Below, in pieces: positions 9,001-15,957 of a DNA stretch of 64,000 nucleotides (the first letter of the stretch is position 1; the number at the start of each line of letters is the position of its first letter). The notes under the pieces are model-generated. The model was not told the DNA's origin. It ran no database searches and saw only the letters and a list, made by a program, of their open reading frames with translations. Position numbers and translations under genes: made by a program. The stretch is from NCBI GenBank assembly GCA_020638555.1, contig JACKII010000002.1, positions 558,001 to 622,000 on the forward strand. The letters run 5' to 3'. The DNA comes from Alphaproteobacteria bacterium. Lineage in GTDB: Bacteria; Pseudomonadota; Alphaproteobacteria; Bin95.

Positions 9001-10965
9001 ATCCACCTGCGCAAGGATACCGAGCCGGCGGAAGCCAAGGTCGGCAAGGCGGGCAAAAGCGAGCTGGGCGCGGTCGAGCGCATCGACATTCACCAACTGC
9101 ATTTCGACTCCATCGCGCTTCAGGGCTACCGGCTCTATCTGCGCCAGAAGGGCGTCTATATCGACATCCCGACCGGCATCGAATCCAGCATCGGCCCGAT
9201 CGACCTGCACGGCCCGCTGCCGGACAAGCCCTTCCGCATCGAATTCAACGAGGCCGGGACCAAGGCCCTGGGTGGGGTCCTCACCGGGCCGCTGATCGCC
9301 CGGCAGATCGGCGTACAGATGGAGCAGAGCTTGCGTGCCCGGCTGGATTTTCAGGCGGCCTCGGTCTCGGTCGGCTTCCTGGAAGCCGCGGACCCGACCA
9401 GCGGCAAGGGCGGGCCGATCAAGATCGACCTGAACGACTGGAGCGCCACCAACATCCTGGCCTATCTGGGCGAGGGCACGGGCAGAAGCCTGCGCGCCGG
9501 CCGCCTCTCCGGCGCGGCGGGCGAGGGCGTCGGCGGCAAGCAACTGACCATCGACGTCGACGAGGGCGGCAACATGGCGGTCAAGCTGCGCGGCCTCTGG
9601 GCGCGAGGCTTCACCCTGAAGGACAAGGCGCTGGGCCTGACCCTGAAGCTGGACCGCGCCACCATGCCGGACGACAAGCTGCTGTCCTATGTGAGCGGCA
9701 AGGACTCGCCGAAGGGCAGCAGTTACTCCCGGTCCACGATCCACGTCGACAAGCTCGACGTCGACAACGCGGACCTGACCATCGACAGCCTGACCGGCAT
9801 GCTCAAAACCCTGGGCGTGGCCGATATCTACACCACGCTGCACGCCCGGCCCGACGCTTCGGGTGGCGGAACGGCGGAAGGCGAGGCCGACACCGAAGCC
9901 ACCTTCATCTCCGGTGACGCCCTCGACTGGGTGACGCAGCACGAGGCGTTGTTCCGCAGCCTGGAAGGCTCGCTCGACCTGTCGCTGGAGGCATTCGGCG
10001 GCGAAGGCGGCTTGATTCATCCGTCGATTGCGCTGGATATCGAGCACGGGCGTCTCGACCTCGATGCGTTCGAAGATGCGATCACCACCTCCGGCGACAC
10101 CCTGCTCGACTATTCGATCCTGGGCGCGGCCAACCTGACCTTCGACCCGAACACCAAGCAGCCGACGCTGGTGTTCGGCTTTGGCGGACATATGGCGGTG
10201 CCATCGGGCGGGCCATTGCCCGACCCGAACGGTCCGGTCTATGCGGATTTCCACTACACGCTGGTGCAATGGCCCCTGCGTGGCGACGAATACAAGATTG
10301 CCAAGCGCTCGAAGACGAACCCGCACCCGAAGATCGGCATCGACACGTTGCTGCGCGCCGAGGACCCCGACTTTGGCAAGCCCAAGGACGAGGACGAGGA
10401 GGACGATCTCTACAATCAGAGCATAGCCGAAAAGCTCTCCGACCTGCGGATTACAGATTTCAAGCTGAAGCTCAGCACCCAGCACAAGGACCCGCTGACC
10501 CTGCTGCTGGGCGAATATGGCTCGCTGGATCTGGCCCCGAACGCCCTCCAGAACCTGGAAATCTCGGGCTACCTGCAGAAGGCCAATTACCGCAAGGGGA
10601 TGGAGGACAACCCTACCCTGAACTGGTTGGAACTGAAAAAAACGAACCGGCCGGGCGAGGTGACGATGAGCCTGGACTCGTTGGCGGTGGCCGGCATGGA
10701 CCTGAAGCTGCCGGCCTTTGCCGGCTATAGCGGCGGTAGCGCCAAAGGCCGTGTCACCATCGGCGACGCCGACAAGCGGACCAAGCTGAACCTCGGCTTT
10801 TCCGGCCTGGTGCCGAAGAAGCTCGATGGCCGGATCGGGCCGATCCATCTCGAAGACATCGAGATCAATCTCGACAAGTACAATTTTTACGGCCCGGAAG
10901 AACCGACACCGGAGTTCGAGTTCGACGCGCCCGACGTGTTCACGAAGGAGGAAAAGGCGAAATGA
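3013..10965 (+). CDS. Giant DUF4157 (eCIS core domain) protein, 2,650 aa
   Basis: The largest gene in the window. Residues ~60-130 form a DUF4157 domain with RALLAHELTHAAQ; the HExxH-type motif HELTH is at residues 101-105 and could bind zinc. Residues ~170-830 look helical, interrupted by an Ala/Pro-rich linker near 390-430. From about residue 870 to the end the protein is beta-rich, with recurring short strand patterns such as VNVDGLVLDIDF, VRSLTIPLLDMPRIDW and TIDSLTGMLKTLGV. These resemble AsmA/DUF748-type repeats; the resemblance is impressionistic. A coiled coil interrupts it at ~1120-1185 (AQLAQRLETAEAELQRLEG). There is no signal peptide. DUF4157 is a marker of eCIS loci and is often found on putative cargo. 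The role here is unknown: cargo toxin, large structural part or loading scaffold. Confidence 0.9.
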   Translation: MTRLATAPAPEPAADQRGGDHRLRLDGSVPAVQAAAAEALVRGFADALGLKLDGLTVAIDRPAGRAVQAHGARGRALGNLVELDPAGFDPTGASGRALLAHELTHAAQARLARGVGRPSLPRAEREAAANANAAALGRPLSLPIHRWTGPALDAGAAVAARKATSTLESLVVRNYGRERDAIEAILDDLIVTDGKVERVLRILEPLAFETAAALVGSLEDKARLRLVREVDTDHYARFRREVIAALAGLTDADIGELDAAVLEDLPFEGLEPVELITVQRVYRRLPRKAQLELADGERKADFRKLRHTAPGEYDADKAKSERALAEEDRSPAVVLGDADVRGRVYDLSLELQALLEDPDAERAKAALRRIAGLGVRMEADPRAAPEADTAASATPEGEQAKADPAATPEDARTPPAPPEAAARPKDGPPALSAAALRIIAADLDEAGAIQRLIDELPEEARRQPEYLEPFRLLVSAREAYRNLALVEDLLDPGWWIFGRVDEQEATLAYDIVMAMPLGERERFRQLDDGKALRRMLDALPRALIESPDFVLPEVARTADGKLIAADALYAPGGLSGSEAELVGETLTLFREAAAAEEADPEPRWNRLLAIAAGDPDVMGDKPARPDAVLATMVRRLDAEGLLAPVLAALPPDVLAARDTWSRTAAILNARDPVLAREHILRLLNESTFLWLFTTDAVEPGEALLAFQLVRALPPADREALEAAHGGEPWGRMLAGLSNQTLGEASFTWFQGELDRFGTNSIRDRINDDRLWARAETDPKALDQLIVLIEIARAAGEFAYVFDYSKLLYEAGRPAPQALTKRFALYDPGRGRTAPEPIRTSLESGESSFWRLLLGTGWREIETKSVTTPGPDILGSPYQDQSVSQVRVTVDLEQLEDALGGRLTPGVAVAKSGGERTAVSKKTRRYLLENESNIVDVLLNLETNHLTLRAPKLRFASLSFVTGGSILRTGPVNVDGLVLDIDFQKGDLIDLTNAIARLGELRVETPVYSDAGTIAAARRAVLKTLFIAAGDFSGDELREPMVGSFFGLVVRMAWRQFVSKKSYIGNPLERSALFDRLELRFDSLVVDEFQTSGGQRVGQVSVEGVRVAAATNRAAYQRLLIASLNERMAKATDPNDKAQLAQRLETAEAELQRLEGLEQEYRNLVRKMNRQGGRLDKDESQRLTDLQEKEGIAVASHMGAVVDIGRVAVSGVEGSVQVQDFAVTDLHGEGEFRGLAGFSAEQLTSEESIRRFVEFGPQAMQTQPENKDKPENTFALSLGMVNVNGLVVEADIPSAWSLLRQALELPAIPEFAAERSRLLVLAGRVLVYEGLRRMEEPEDPAQRLAHRRRILDQRRELARLFGGEVEHMHFTGVSAGAFPGLSTPEERRGREDEERLRDDAGFRIGGATLSGVRYGGYAADTITGTDLRGAVQLRQPGVDALGDPNHQVEVALLGGKEVVIENLRQGESPNRADKIVITNFDGTVRLTDHGLAVEHFGIENFAVEGAQYRTATSYLWSHGTTNFRGITVDLTIPFEAAESRNAEGETDDDPPAWSRLNTGVVRIQRLHVDAIEAGNLGYRGYDDRGAMAKEVEVVSGSLRDVNVTDFSLTMPKDGDITYSGGITVQTLDGVKFKTRMGEDFEATGLLGEGRKKRADDQPAIRIGLARSGNIEAEIDKVLLTDGVFDKRTESGSGRVLVRRANISALVGLEGDTIKVRSLTIPLLDMPRIDWRSNDGSTLTVTGAKAHDFRLRLDYTTESETKSTVVLHELYVGALRAREIIYDARPGVYVTLIPDAAPKGGYMPLIQGLLLQDLTVTMGAKSIGLSGGHGRIDQTSVIATFAANFETGSDPSKYEAFATAVARLSAKGFTFEDFGYGDEGLTLAGGVENLSLGGNGDFAPADPTAAPYGAVSASGDVAALDGRIGHFRIGNGLISIGSEDQDGLVFPEILLTGLSFDAGDKALIPVASQDAEKVWEANPSAAVTESGVTAKNLNLKMDIHLRKDTEPAEAKVGKAGKSELGAVERIDIHQLHFDSIALQGYRLYLRQKGVYIDIPTGIESSIGPIDLHGPLPDKPFRIEFNEAGTKALGGVLTGPLIARQIGVQMEQSLRARLDFQAASVSVGFLEAADPTSGKGGPIKIDLNDWSATNILAYLGEGTGRSLRAGRLSGAAGEGVGGKQLTIDVDEGGNMAVKLRGLWARGFTLKDKALGLTLKLDRATMPDDKLLSYVSGKDSPKGSSYSRSTIHVDKLDVDNADLTIDSLTGMLKTLGVADIYTTLHARPDASGGGTAEGEADTEATFISGDALDWVTQHEALFRSLEGSLDLSLEAFGGEGGLIHPSIALDIEHGRLDLDAFEDAITTSGDTLLDYSILGAANLTFDPNTKQPTLVFGFGGHMAVPSGGPLPDPNGPVYADFHYTLVQWPLRGDEYKIAKRSKTNPHPKIGIDTLLRAEDPDFGKPKDEDEEDDLYNQSIAEKLSDLRITDFKLKLSTQHKDPLTLLLGEYGSLDLAPNALQNLEISGYLQKANYRKGMEDNPTLNWLELKKTNRPGEVTMSLDSLAVAGMDLKLPAFAGYSGGSAKGRVTIGDADKRTKLNLGFSGLVPKKLDGRIGPIHLEDIEINLDKYNFYGPEEPTPEFEFDAPDVFTKEEKAK

Positions 10966-12062
10966 CCGTCGCCCCTCCCACCTCGCCCCGCCGGATGGAT
11001 CGCATCCCGCCGCCGCAGCCGGATCTGCCGGATGCCCTGGCCCTGGAGAGCGACGCCGATGCCCGTGCCGACCGGGCGCTGTCCGACCGTGGCCTGGGGA
11101 CTCCGGGGCTGGAGACAGCGTCGCCGCGTACCGCCGGAGGTTCGGCCAAGGGGGCCGAAGCCGGGTTCCGCGGCCTTGGCGCCGGGCGGGCGCTGCCGCC
11201 GCAGCTGGCCGGGCGGCTGTCGCGGGCGCTGGGGGTCGATCTCTCGCCGCTGCGGCTACACACCGGCGCTGCCGCGGCCGCGCGCGCCGAGGCGATGGGC
11301 GCGCGGGCAGCGACCGCCGGGACGGACATCGTGCTGGGCGCCGACGCCCAGGATCTCTCCCGCCCGGACGCGGTGCAGACCGTCGCGCACGAGGCGGCCC
11401 ATATCGCCCAGCGTGCGAGCCGGACGGAATTGCCGTCGGTGCTGCGCCAGGACAAGGACACGCCCGGCACCGGTATCGGCCGGGCGCCGCCCAGGGCCGA
11501 CTACAGCCGCGGCACCGGCCTGGCGGCGGAGGACCGGGCCGTCACCTTCGCCTTCGACAGCGCCGACCTTTCGCCCACGGCCCAGGCGGACCTGCGGGCG
11601 CTGGCGGCGACCTGGACCGGGCCGGTCGAGATCGACCTTTACGGCTATGCCAGCGCCGAGGGGCCGGGCGTCTACAACCTCAACCTCTCCGCCCATCGGG
11701 CGGTGGCGGTGCGCCGCCTGTTGCAGCCGCTGCTGCCGGAAGGCTCGGTCGTTCGCCTGCACGCCCATGGCGAGATCACGGATTTCGACCCGGCAGAGGG
11801 CAATCGCCGCGTCGGCATCGACGTGACCGAGAAGGCGGCCAGCACCGCGACGCCGGCCCAGGTGCCGGGCCTGCCGGCGCCCGCGCCGCCGCGGCCCGCC
11901 GCGAGCGGTCAGGAGCGCGCGCTGCCGGCTCCGCGGACACGCCGCCCCCGCCCACCGTCGACCCGGTCGAGCGGGAGGTGCCGAGCCCCGACGCGGAAGG
12001 ACCGGCCGCGCCGCTGTCGCTCTATCCGCGCCGCTTCCGCATCCCCCTCAGCCGGCCGCTGA
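10962..12062 (+). CDS. DUF4157 + OmpA-like domain protein (C-terminus shifted out of frame)
   Basis: Starts in an ATGA overlap with the giant gene. Residues ~75-155 form a second DUF4157 domain with the zinc-type motif HEAAH at residues 143-147. Residues ~185-290 are an OmpA-like peptidoglycan-binding domain (VTFAFDSADLSPTAQADL, then YGYASAEGPGVYNLNLSAHRA, and NRRVGIDV). After about residue 320 the frame turns into Arg/Pro/Ser-rich low-complexity sequence, while the neighbouring frame continues with normal protein to 12502. That indicates a single-base deletion or a -1 shift near 11905-11945. DUF4157 plus OmpA suggests a cell-wall-associated factor of the injection system. The first ~310 residues are well supported; the last ~45 as read here are probably not natural. 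Confidence 0.78.
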   Translation: MTVAPPTSPRRMDRIPPPQPDLPDALALESDADARADRALSDRGLGTPGLETASPRTAGGSAKGAEAGFRGLGAGRALPPQLAGRLSRALGVDLSPLRLHTGAAAAARAEAMGARAATAGTDIVLGADAQDLSRPDAVQTVAHEAAHIAQRASRTELPSVLRQDKDTPGTGIGRAPPRADYSRGTGLAAEDRAVTFAFDSADLSPTAQADLRALAATWTGPVEIDLYGYASAEGPGVYNLNLSAHRAVAVRRLLQPLLPEGSVVRLHAHGEITDFDPAEGNRRVGIDVTEKAASTATPAQVPGLPAPAPPRPAASGQERALPAPRTRRPRPPSTRSSGRCRAPTRKDRPRRCRSIRAASASPSAGR

Positions 12063-12502
12063 CCCTCAGCCCGCAACTGGCCGGCAACTTCTTCCGGTTC
12101 CCGCCGCTGGGCAGCGATCCGGCGGCGCGCATCGACTATCTGCCGCTCGCGCGGTCGGCCGCCGCCCACGGCGTCAGCCTGATCGACCTGACCGCCCGCG
12201 GCGAGCTGGAAGGCGCCTATGCCCTGCACCGCCGCCTCTATCCTTGGATCCCGGAAAGCGCGGACGAAGTCGACAACTGGCTGCTGAGCAAGCTCGTCGG
12301 CGCGATGACCGCCCAGGCGGCGACTGAGCGGGCGCTCGACGCCTATCTGGACCGCGAATATCCGGGGCCGCTGCAACGGCTGGAACGGCTCGACCAACTC
12401 GACCGCGTCATGCGCGGCGAGGACGAGCCGTTCGTTATCCCCCCCATCACCGTCCTGGAGTTCGAGTTCGATCTCGGCCTGGGTGTGTTCCGCAGGAAGT
12501 GA
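11978..12502 (+). CDS. C-terminal part of the DUF4157/OmpA protein in the shifted frame
   Basis: This frame carries coding-quality sequence after ~11940: a proline-rich linker (ADTPPPPTVDPVEREVPS), then LYPRRFRIPLSRPLTLSPQ, a helical segment around VDNWLLSKLVGAMTAQAA and the acidic end EFEFDLGLGVFRRK. It stops 8 bp before the next gene. The GTG at 11978 is only a nominal start, because its upstream GGAGG abuts it with no spacing. The simplest reading is that it is the C-terminus of the preceding gene, joined by a frameshift. It is not recognised as a known domain. An independent small protein is possible but less likely. Confidence 0.6.
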   Translation: MPSPDAEGPAAPLSLYPRRFRIPLSRPLTLSPQLAGNFFRFPPLGSDPAARIDYLPLARSAAAHGVSLIDLTARGELEGAYALHRRLYPWIPESADEVDNWLLSKLVGAMTAQAATERALDAYLDREYPGPLQRLERLDQLDRVMRGEDEPFVIPPITVLEFEFDLGLGVFRRK

Positions 12503-12509
12503 GGCGCGC

Positions 12510-13172
12510 ATGGCAAGCTCCCCCCTCAATCCGAAACTGCTGAAGGGCGGCCTGTTCCGGGTCGACCGCGACAGCGGCGCGGTCAGCAATATCGTGCCCT
12601 TCCAGTACAACCCGGAATCGGTCAGCCGCTCGCTGACGCCGCGGGGCACGGCCGGCGAGGGGCAGCGGGCCGATGCGCTCCGCCTGATCGGGCCGCCGGT
12701 GGAGACCATCAATATCGAGATCATTCTCGAAGCCAGCCGGGCGCTGGAGACGGCCGAGCCGGACGACACCGTCGCCACCGAGGGGCTGGCGCCGCAACTC
12801 GCCCTGCTGGAGATGATGATCTATCCCAGCGTGGATGCGGTGCAACGCACGGCCGATCTGGCCGCCCAGGGCCTGATCGAGGTGCTGCCGGAGCCGGAGC
12901 CGCTGACCCTGCTGGCCTGGAGCCGCAACCGCATCACGCCGGTCAAGATCACCGAGTTTTCGGTGACCGAGGAGGCATTCGACACCAACCTCAACCCGAT
13001 CCGCCTGACCATCTCGCTCGGCCTGCGTGTCATGAGCATCGACGACCTGGGCGCTTCCAGCCGGGGCGGCGGCATCTTCATGAGCTATTTCCGCCGCAAG
13101 AGCGAACTCGCGGGCCTGGCGGGCTCGGGCGATCTCGCCGCCTTCGGCATCAGCCAGGGAGACCTCGGATGA
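12510..13172 (+). CDS. CIS tube/baseplate protein (Afp7/Pvc7-like)
   Basis: A 220-aa protein starting MASSPLNPKLLKGGLFRVD; an in-frame ATG 27 bases earlier lies inside the preceding gene and is less likely. The early motif FQYNPESVSRSL is the signature of the CIS-tube N-terminal domain in Afp7/Pvc7-type proteins, which bridge the inner tube to the spike-baseplate complex. Usual members end in a LysM domain, but here the matching C-terminal function appears to be supplied by the next small gene, which overlaps as ATGA. It has no signal peptide, as expected for a particle component. Confidence 0.85.
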   Translation: MASSPLNPKLLKGGLFRVDRDSGAVSNIVPFQYNPESVSRSLTPRGTAGEGQRADALRLIGPPVETINIEIILEASRALETAEPDDTVATEGLAPQLALLEMMIYPSVDAVQRTADLAAQGLIEVLPEPEPLTLLAWSRNRITPVKITEFSVTEEAFDTNLNPIRLTISLGLRVMSIDDLGASSRGGGIFMSYFRRKSELAGLAGSGDLAAFGISQGDLG

Positions 13173-13522
13173 CCGTCCCGACACCCGGCCAGGGCTTCTT
13201 CCTGCCGGTGCAGGAGCAGCGGCGCTTCCCCCAGACCAGCCGCTATCATACCACCGGCACCGCAATCCACACCGCGGCCGACGGGACGCCCGTGCCCTAT
13301 CTGCTGCGCCGCTTCCCGCCGCAGCCGGCGCGGCTCGCGACCATCGGCAGCTACACCGCCGCCGCCCCCGACCGGCGCGACCTGGCGGCGTCGACCGCGC
13401 TGGGTCGGGCGGAGTTGTGGTGGCGTCTTGCCGACGGCGCCGGTGCGTTCGACCCGGACACCGTGGTCGACCAGCCCGGCGCGCCCGTTCGTCTGACCCT
13501 TGACGAAAGCGAAGGGGGCTAG
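13169..13522 (+). CDS. gp53/LysM-like small baseplate protein
   Basis: A 117-aa protein overlapping the CIS-tube gene by four bases. Motifs include VPYLLRRFPPQPARLATIGSY and then ELWWRLADGAGAFDPD. This resembles the short gp53/LysM-like wedge proteins placed after the tube gene in many eCIS and tail loci, which have a conserved ...RFLP... start and a W-R-x-x-D-A-N/G segment. Such proteins hold the tube-spike complex within the baseplate. The assignment rests on motif resemblance plus position. Confidence 0.72.
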   Translation: MTVPTPGQGFFLPVQEQRRFPQTSRYHTTGTAIHTAADGTPVPYLLRRFPPQPARLATIGSYTAAAPDRRDLAASTALGRAELWWRLADGAGAFDPDTVVDQPGAPVRLTLDESEGG

Positions 13523-13528
13523 GCGGCC

Positions 13529-14716
13529 ATGGGCGGCGTGCAGCTATCGGTCAAGACGGGAATGTTCACCTTCGCCCCGGTGCCGGAGGCGGTGGTGGAT
13601 GCCATCCGCGACGTGCGGGTGACGCAGAAGGCGGGTCAGCGCTCCGGCTTTCAGATGACGCTGGCGATGGAAAAGGGCGGCGCGATCGAGCGCGAATTGC
13701 TGCCCTCCGGCTTTTTCGCGCCCGGCACGCGCATGGTGCTCTCGCTCATCACCAACGGCGTGCGCGAGGTGCTGATGGACGGCCATATCGCCCGCTACGA
13801 CGTCAGCCAGTCGAACGAGCCGGGCCAGGCGACGCTGGCGCTCACCGGCACCGACGCGACCCAGTTGCTGGACCAGATCGACCTGACCGGCGTGCCGCTG
13901 CCCGGCATGCCGCCCGTCGCCCAGGTCGCCATGATGCTGGCGCCGCTGGCGCCGCTGGGCGTGGTCCCGACCGTGGTGCCGACGCCGCTGGTCGCGGTCG
14001 AAAACCCCTTGAAGGAATGGAAGAGCGTCAAGGGCACGTTCTACAACCACATCCAGTGGCTGGCGAGCCAGGTCGGCTATCAGTTCTCGCTGGAGCCGGG
14101 CGTGACCGAGGGCCAGCAATTCGCCTATTTCGGCCCCGATATCGGCACCCTGATCGCCCTGGGCCGCAGCGCAGCGGGCGACCTGCTGCCGCCGCTGACC
14201 GTCAACATGGACGCCGCCAGCAATATCGAGAGCCTGTCGGTCAGCTTCGACGGCCTGTCCAAGCCGCTGGTCTATGGCTTCTACCAGCCGAAGGAGGCGC
14301 CGAGCCCGGTGATCCCGATCCCGTTCCCGGACGCGGTGTTCAACCCGCCGCTCGGCCCCGGCTTCATCCCCTATGCCAAGAACCTGGCCATGAACCAGCC
14401 GAGCAGCGGCGGCGGCAATGACAACACCGAGGACGGCATGACCACCAGCGACCTGGCCGCGCTGATCATGCGCGGCATGGGCCGGGCGGCGCGGGCGGCG
14501 AACGTGATCACCGCCAGCGGCTCGCTGGATGTCGCCCGCTACGGCCAGATCCTGCGCCCGCGCCGATTGGTGAGCGTGCGGGGCGCCGGGCCGCATTCCG
14601 ACGGCACCTATTACGTCCAGTCGGTCTCGACCACGATCCAGCGCGGCTCGTTCAAGCAAAGCTTTTCCCTCTCGCGCAACGCGCACGGTTCCTTCAGCGA
14701 AAAGGTGGCGGTATGA
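13529..14716 (+). CDS. Phage late control D / gp27-like hub protein
   Basis: A 395-aa protein of the gpD/VgrG N-terminal (gp27-like hub) family: VPEAVVDAIRDVRVTQKAGQRSGF near the start, then VLMDGHIARYDVSQSNEPGQ, and a C-terminal barrel segment (YYVQSVSTTIQRGSFKQSF). The trimeric hub sits between tube and spike. In Afp/PVC the hub and spike are fused in Afp8/Pvc8; here the OB-fold spike is a separate, overlapping downstream gene. The start is the ATG six bases after the previous stop. Confidence 0.87.
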   Translation: MGGVQLSVKTGMFTFAPVPEAVVDAIRDVRVTQKAGQRSGFQMTLAMEKGGAIERELLPSGFFAPGTRMVLSLITNGVREVLMDGHIARYDVSQSNEPGQATLALTGTDATQLLDQIDLTGVPLPGMPPVAQVAMMLAPLAPLGVVPTVVPTPLVAVENPLKEWKSVKGTFYNHIQWLASQVGYQFSLEPGVTEGQQFAYFGPDIGTLIALGRSAAGDLLPPLTVNMDAASNIESLSVSFDGLSKPLVYGFYQPKEAPSPVIPIPFPDAVFNPPLGPGFIPYAKNLAMNQPSSGGGNDNTEDGMTTSDLAALIMRGMGRAARAANVITASGSLDVARYGQILRPRRLVSVRGAGPHSDGTYYVQSVSTTIQRGSFKQSFSLSRNAHGSFSEKVAV

Positions 14717-15231
14717 CCGAAATCCGACGCTATTACGGCAAATACCGGGGCATTGTCGTCTCGAACGAGGACCCGCTGCGGGAAGGTCGCCTGCTGGTGC
14801 AGGTCGGCGATCCGGGCGGCGTCATCCCCACCAGCTGGGCCACCCCGTGCTTCCCGGCGACCGGCATCCAGATGGGTGTCTACATGCTGCCGCAGATCGG
14901 CGCCGGCGTCTGGGTCGAGTTCGAGCAGGGCGACGCGGACCGGCCGATCTGGTCCGGCTGCTGGTACCACAATGGCGGCGAGATTCCGGCCCTGGCGCAG
15001 ATTCCGCCGCCGCCCGGCCTGTCGAACTTCGTGATCCAGACTGCCGGCCAGCAGACGCTGATGCTGAGCGACACGCCCGGCCCGACCGGCGGCATCCTGC
15101 TGAAGACCACCACCGGGGCGCTGATCTCCATCAACGATGTCGGCATCACGATCTCGAACGGGAAGGGGGCGATGATCACCCTGACCGGCCCGGCCGTGAC
15201 CATCAACCAGGGCGCCCTGACGGTGACCTGA
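14713..15231 (+). CDS. Baseplate spike protein (gpV/gp5 OB-fold type)
   Basis: A 172-aa protein with an N-terminal gp5/gpV OB fold (YYGKYRGIVVSNEDPLREGR, then GVWVEFEQGDADRPIWSGCW) and a C-terminal run of short beta repeats (LLKTTTGALISINDVGITIS), as expected for a trimeric beta-helix needle. It completes the VgrG-like spike started by the preceding hub gene, with which it overlaps by four bases. The needle pierces the target envelope. It is short relative to VgrG proteins because the hub part is encoded separately. Confidence 0.9.
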   Translation: MTEIRRYYGKYRGIVVSNEDPLREGRLLVQVGDPGGVIPTSWATPCFPATGIQMGVYMLPQIGAGVWVEFEQGDADRPIWSGCWYHNGGEIPALAQIPPPPGLSNFVIQTAGQQTLMLSDTPGPTGGILLKTTTGALISINDVGITISNGKGAMITLTGPAVTINQGALTVT

Positions 15232-15253
15232 AGCGCGCGCGGAGGAAACAGAC

Positions 15254-15598
15254 ATGCCCGGACCCGTTCTCACCATCGCCGCCGCCGCCACTTGTCCCCA
15301 TGGCGGCAAGGTCACCATCGCGCCCGGTGCCGCGCGCGTCTCGATCCTGGGGCAGCCGGTGGCGACCATGGCGGACCAGTACCTGATCGCCGGCTGCCCG
15401 TTCCAGATCCCGGTCGGCGCCGGCACCAAGCCGCAGCCCTGCGTCAAGATCCAGTACACCGTGCCGGCGACGCGGGTGCAGGTGATGGGCATGCCGGTGG
15501 TGCTGTCCACCAGCGTCGGCCTCTGCCAGTCGGTCGAGCAGATCCCGCAGGGCGCGCCCATCGTCTCCGCCGTGCAACCCCGGGTGATCGCGACATGA
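15254..15598 (+). CDS. PAAR-like spike tip protein
   Basis: A 114-aa protein with a good Shine-Dalgarno (GGAGGAAA) ahead of ATG 15254. The sequence begins MPGPVLTIAAAATCPHGG and contains VSILGQPVATMADQYLIAGCPF and VQVMGMPVVLSTSVGLC. That is the pattern of PAAR-like tips in eCIS loci, with conserved Cys/His that can bind a metal. It caps the spike and sharpens it. It replaces Afp10 in the usual order and overlaps the following gp25 gene by four bases. Confidence 0.85.
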   Translation: MPGPVLTIAAAATCPHGGKVTIAPGAARVSILGQPVATMADQYLIAGCPFQIPVGAGTKPQPCVKIQYTVPATRVQVMGMPVVLSTSVGLCQSVEQIPQGAPIVSAVQPRVIAT

Positions 15599-15957
15599 CC
15601 CATATCGCCTTTCCCTTCCGCCCCGGCCCGCTCGGCCGCACCGAAACCGCGAGCGACCCCGTCTATATCCGCAGCCTGATCGAGCAGGTGCTGTTCACCC
15701 AGCCGGGCGAGCGGGTGATGCGGCCGGGCTTCGGCGGCGGCGCGACGGCGCTGGTGTTCCAGCCGAACGGCCCGGACCTGGCGAGCGCCGCCGAAATCGG
15801 CATCCACGCCTCGCTGAACCAGGCCCTCGGCGACCTGCTGGAGGTCACGGGCGTCCAGGTCGAGAACGACGAGGCGGCGCTCCGCATTGCGGTGCGCTTC
15901 GCCATCCGCGGCCAGAGCCAAGCCCAGGTGGCCACGTTCGAAAGGAAGCGGGGATGA
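15595..15957 (+). CDS. gp25/GPW-like baseplate wedge protein (Afp9-like)
   Basis: A 120-aa protein starting MTHIAFPFRPGPLGRTE at an ATGA overlap with the PAAR gene. It contains VYIRSLIEQVLFTQPGERVMRPGFGGG, the classic GPW/gp25 signature, including the ERV-x-RP-x-FG segment. gp25 is the sheath-initiating wedge protein on which the contractile sheath polymerises. Length and motif are normal for the family. Strong call. Confidence 0.93.
   Translation: MTHIAFPFRPGPLGRTETASDPVYIRSLIEQVLFTQPGERVMRPGFGGGATALVFQPNGPDLASAAEIGIHASLNQALGDLLEVTGVQVENDEAALRIAVRFAIRGQSQAQVATFERKRG

Noticed and set aside
3430..10848. A 2,472-aa open frame on the minus strand opposite the giant DUF4157 gene
   Set aside because: It is the antisense shadow of a GC-rich gene. 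It has no domain, is rich in Arg/His/Gln/Gly, and the + strand frame carries the DUF4157 motif and ATGA overlaps at both ends.
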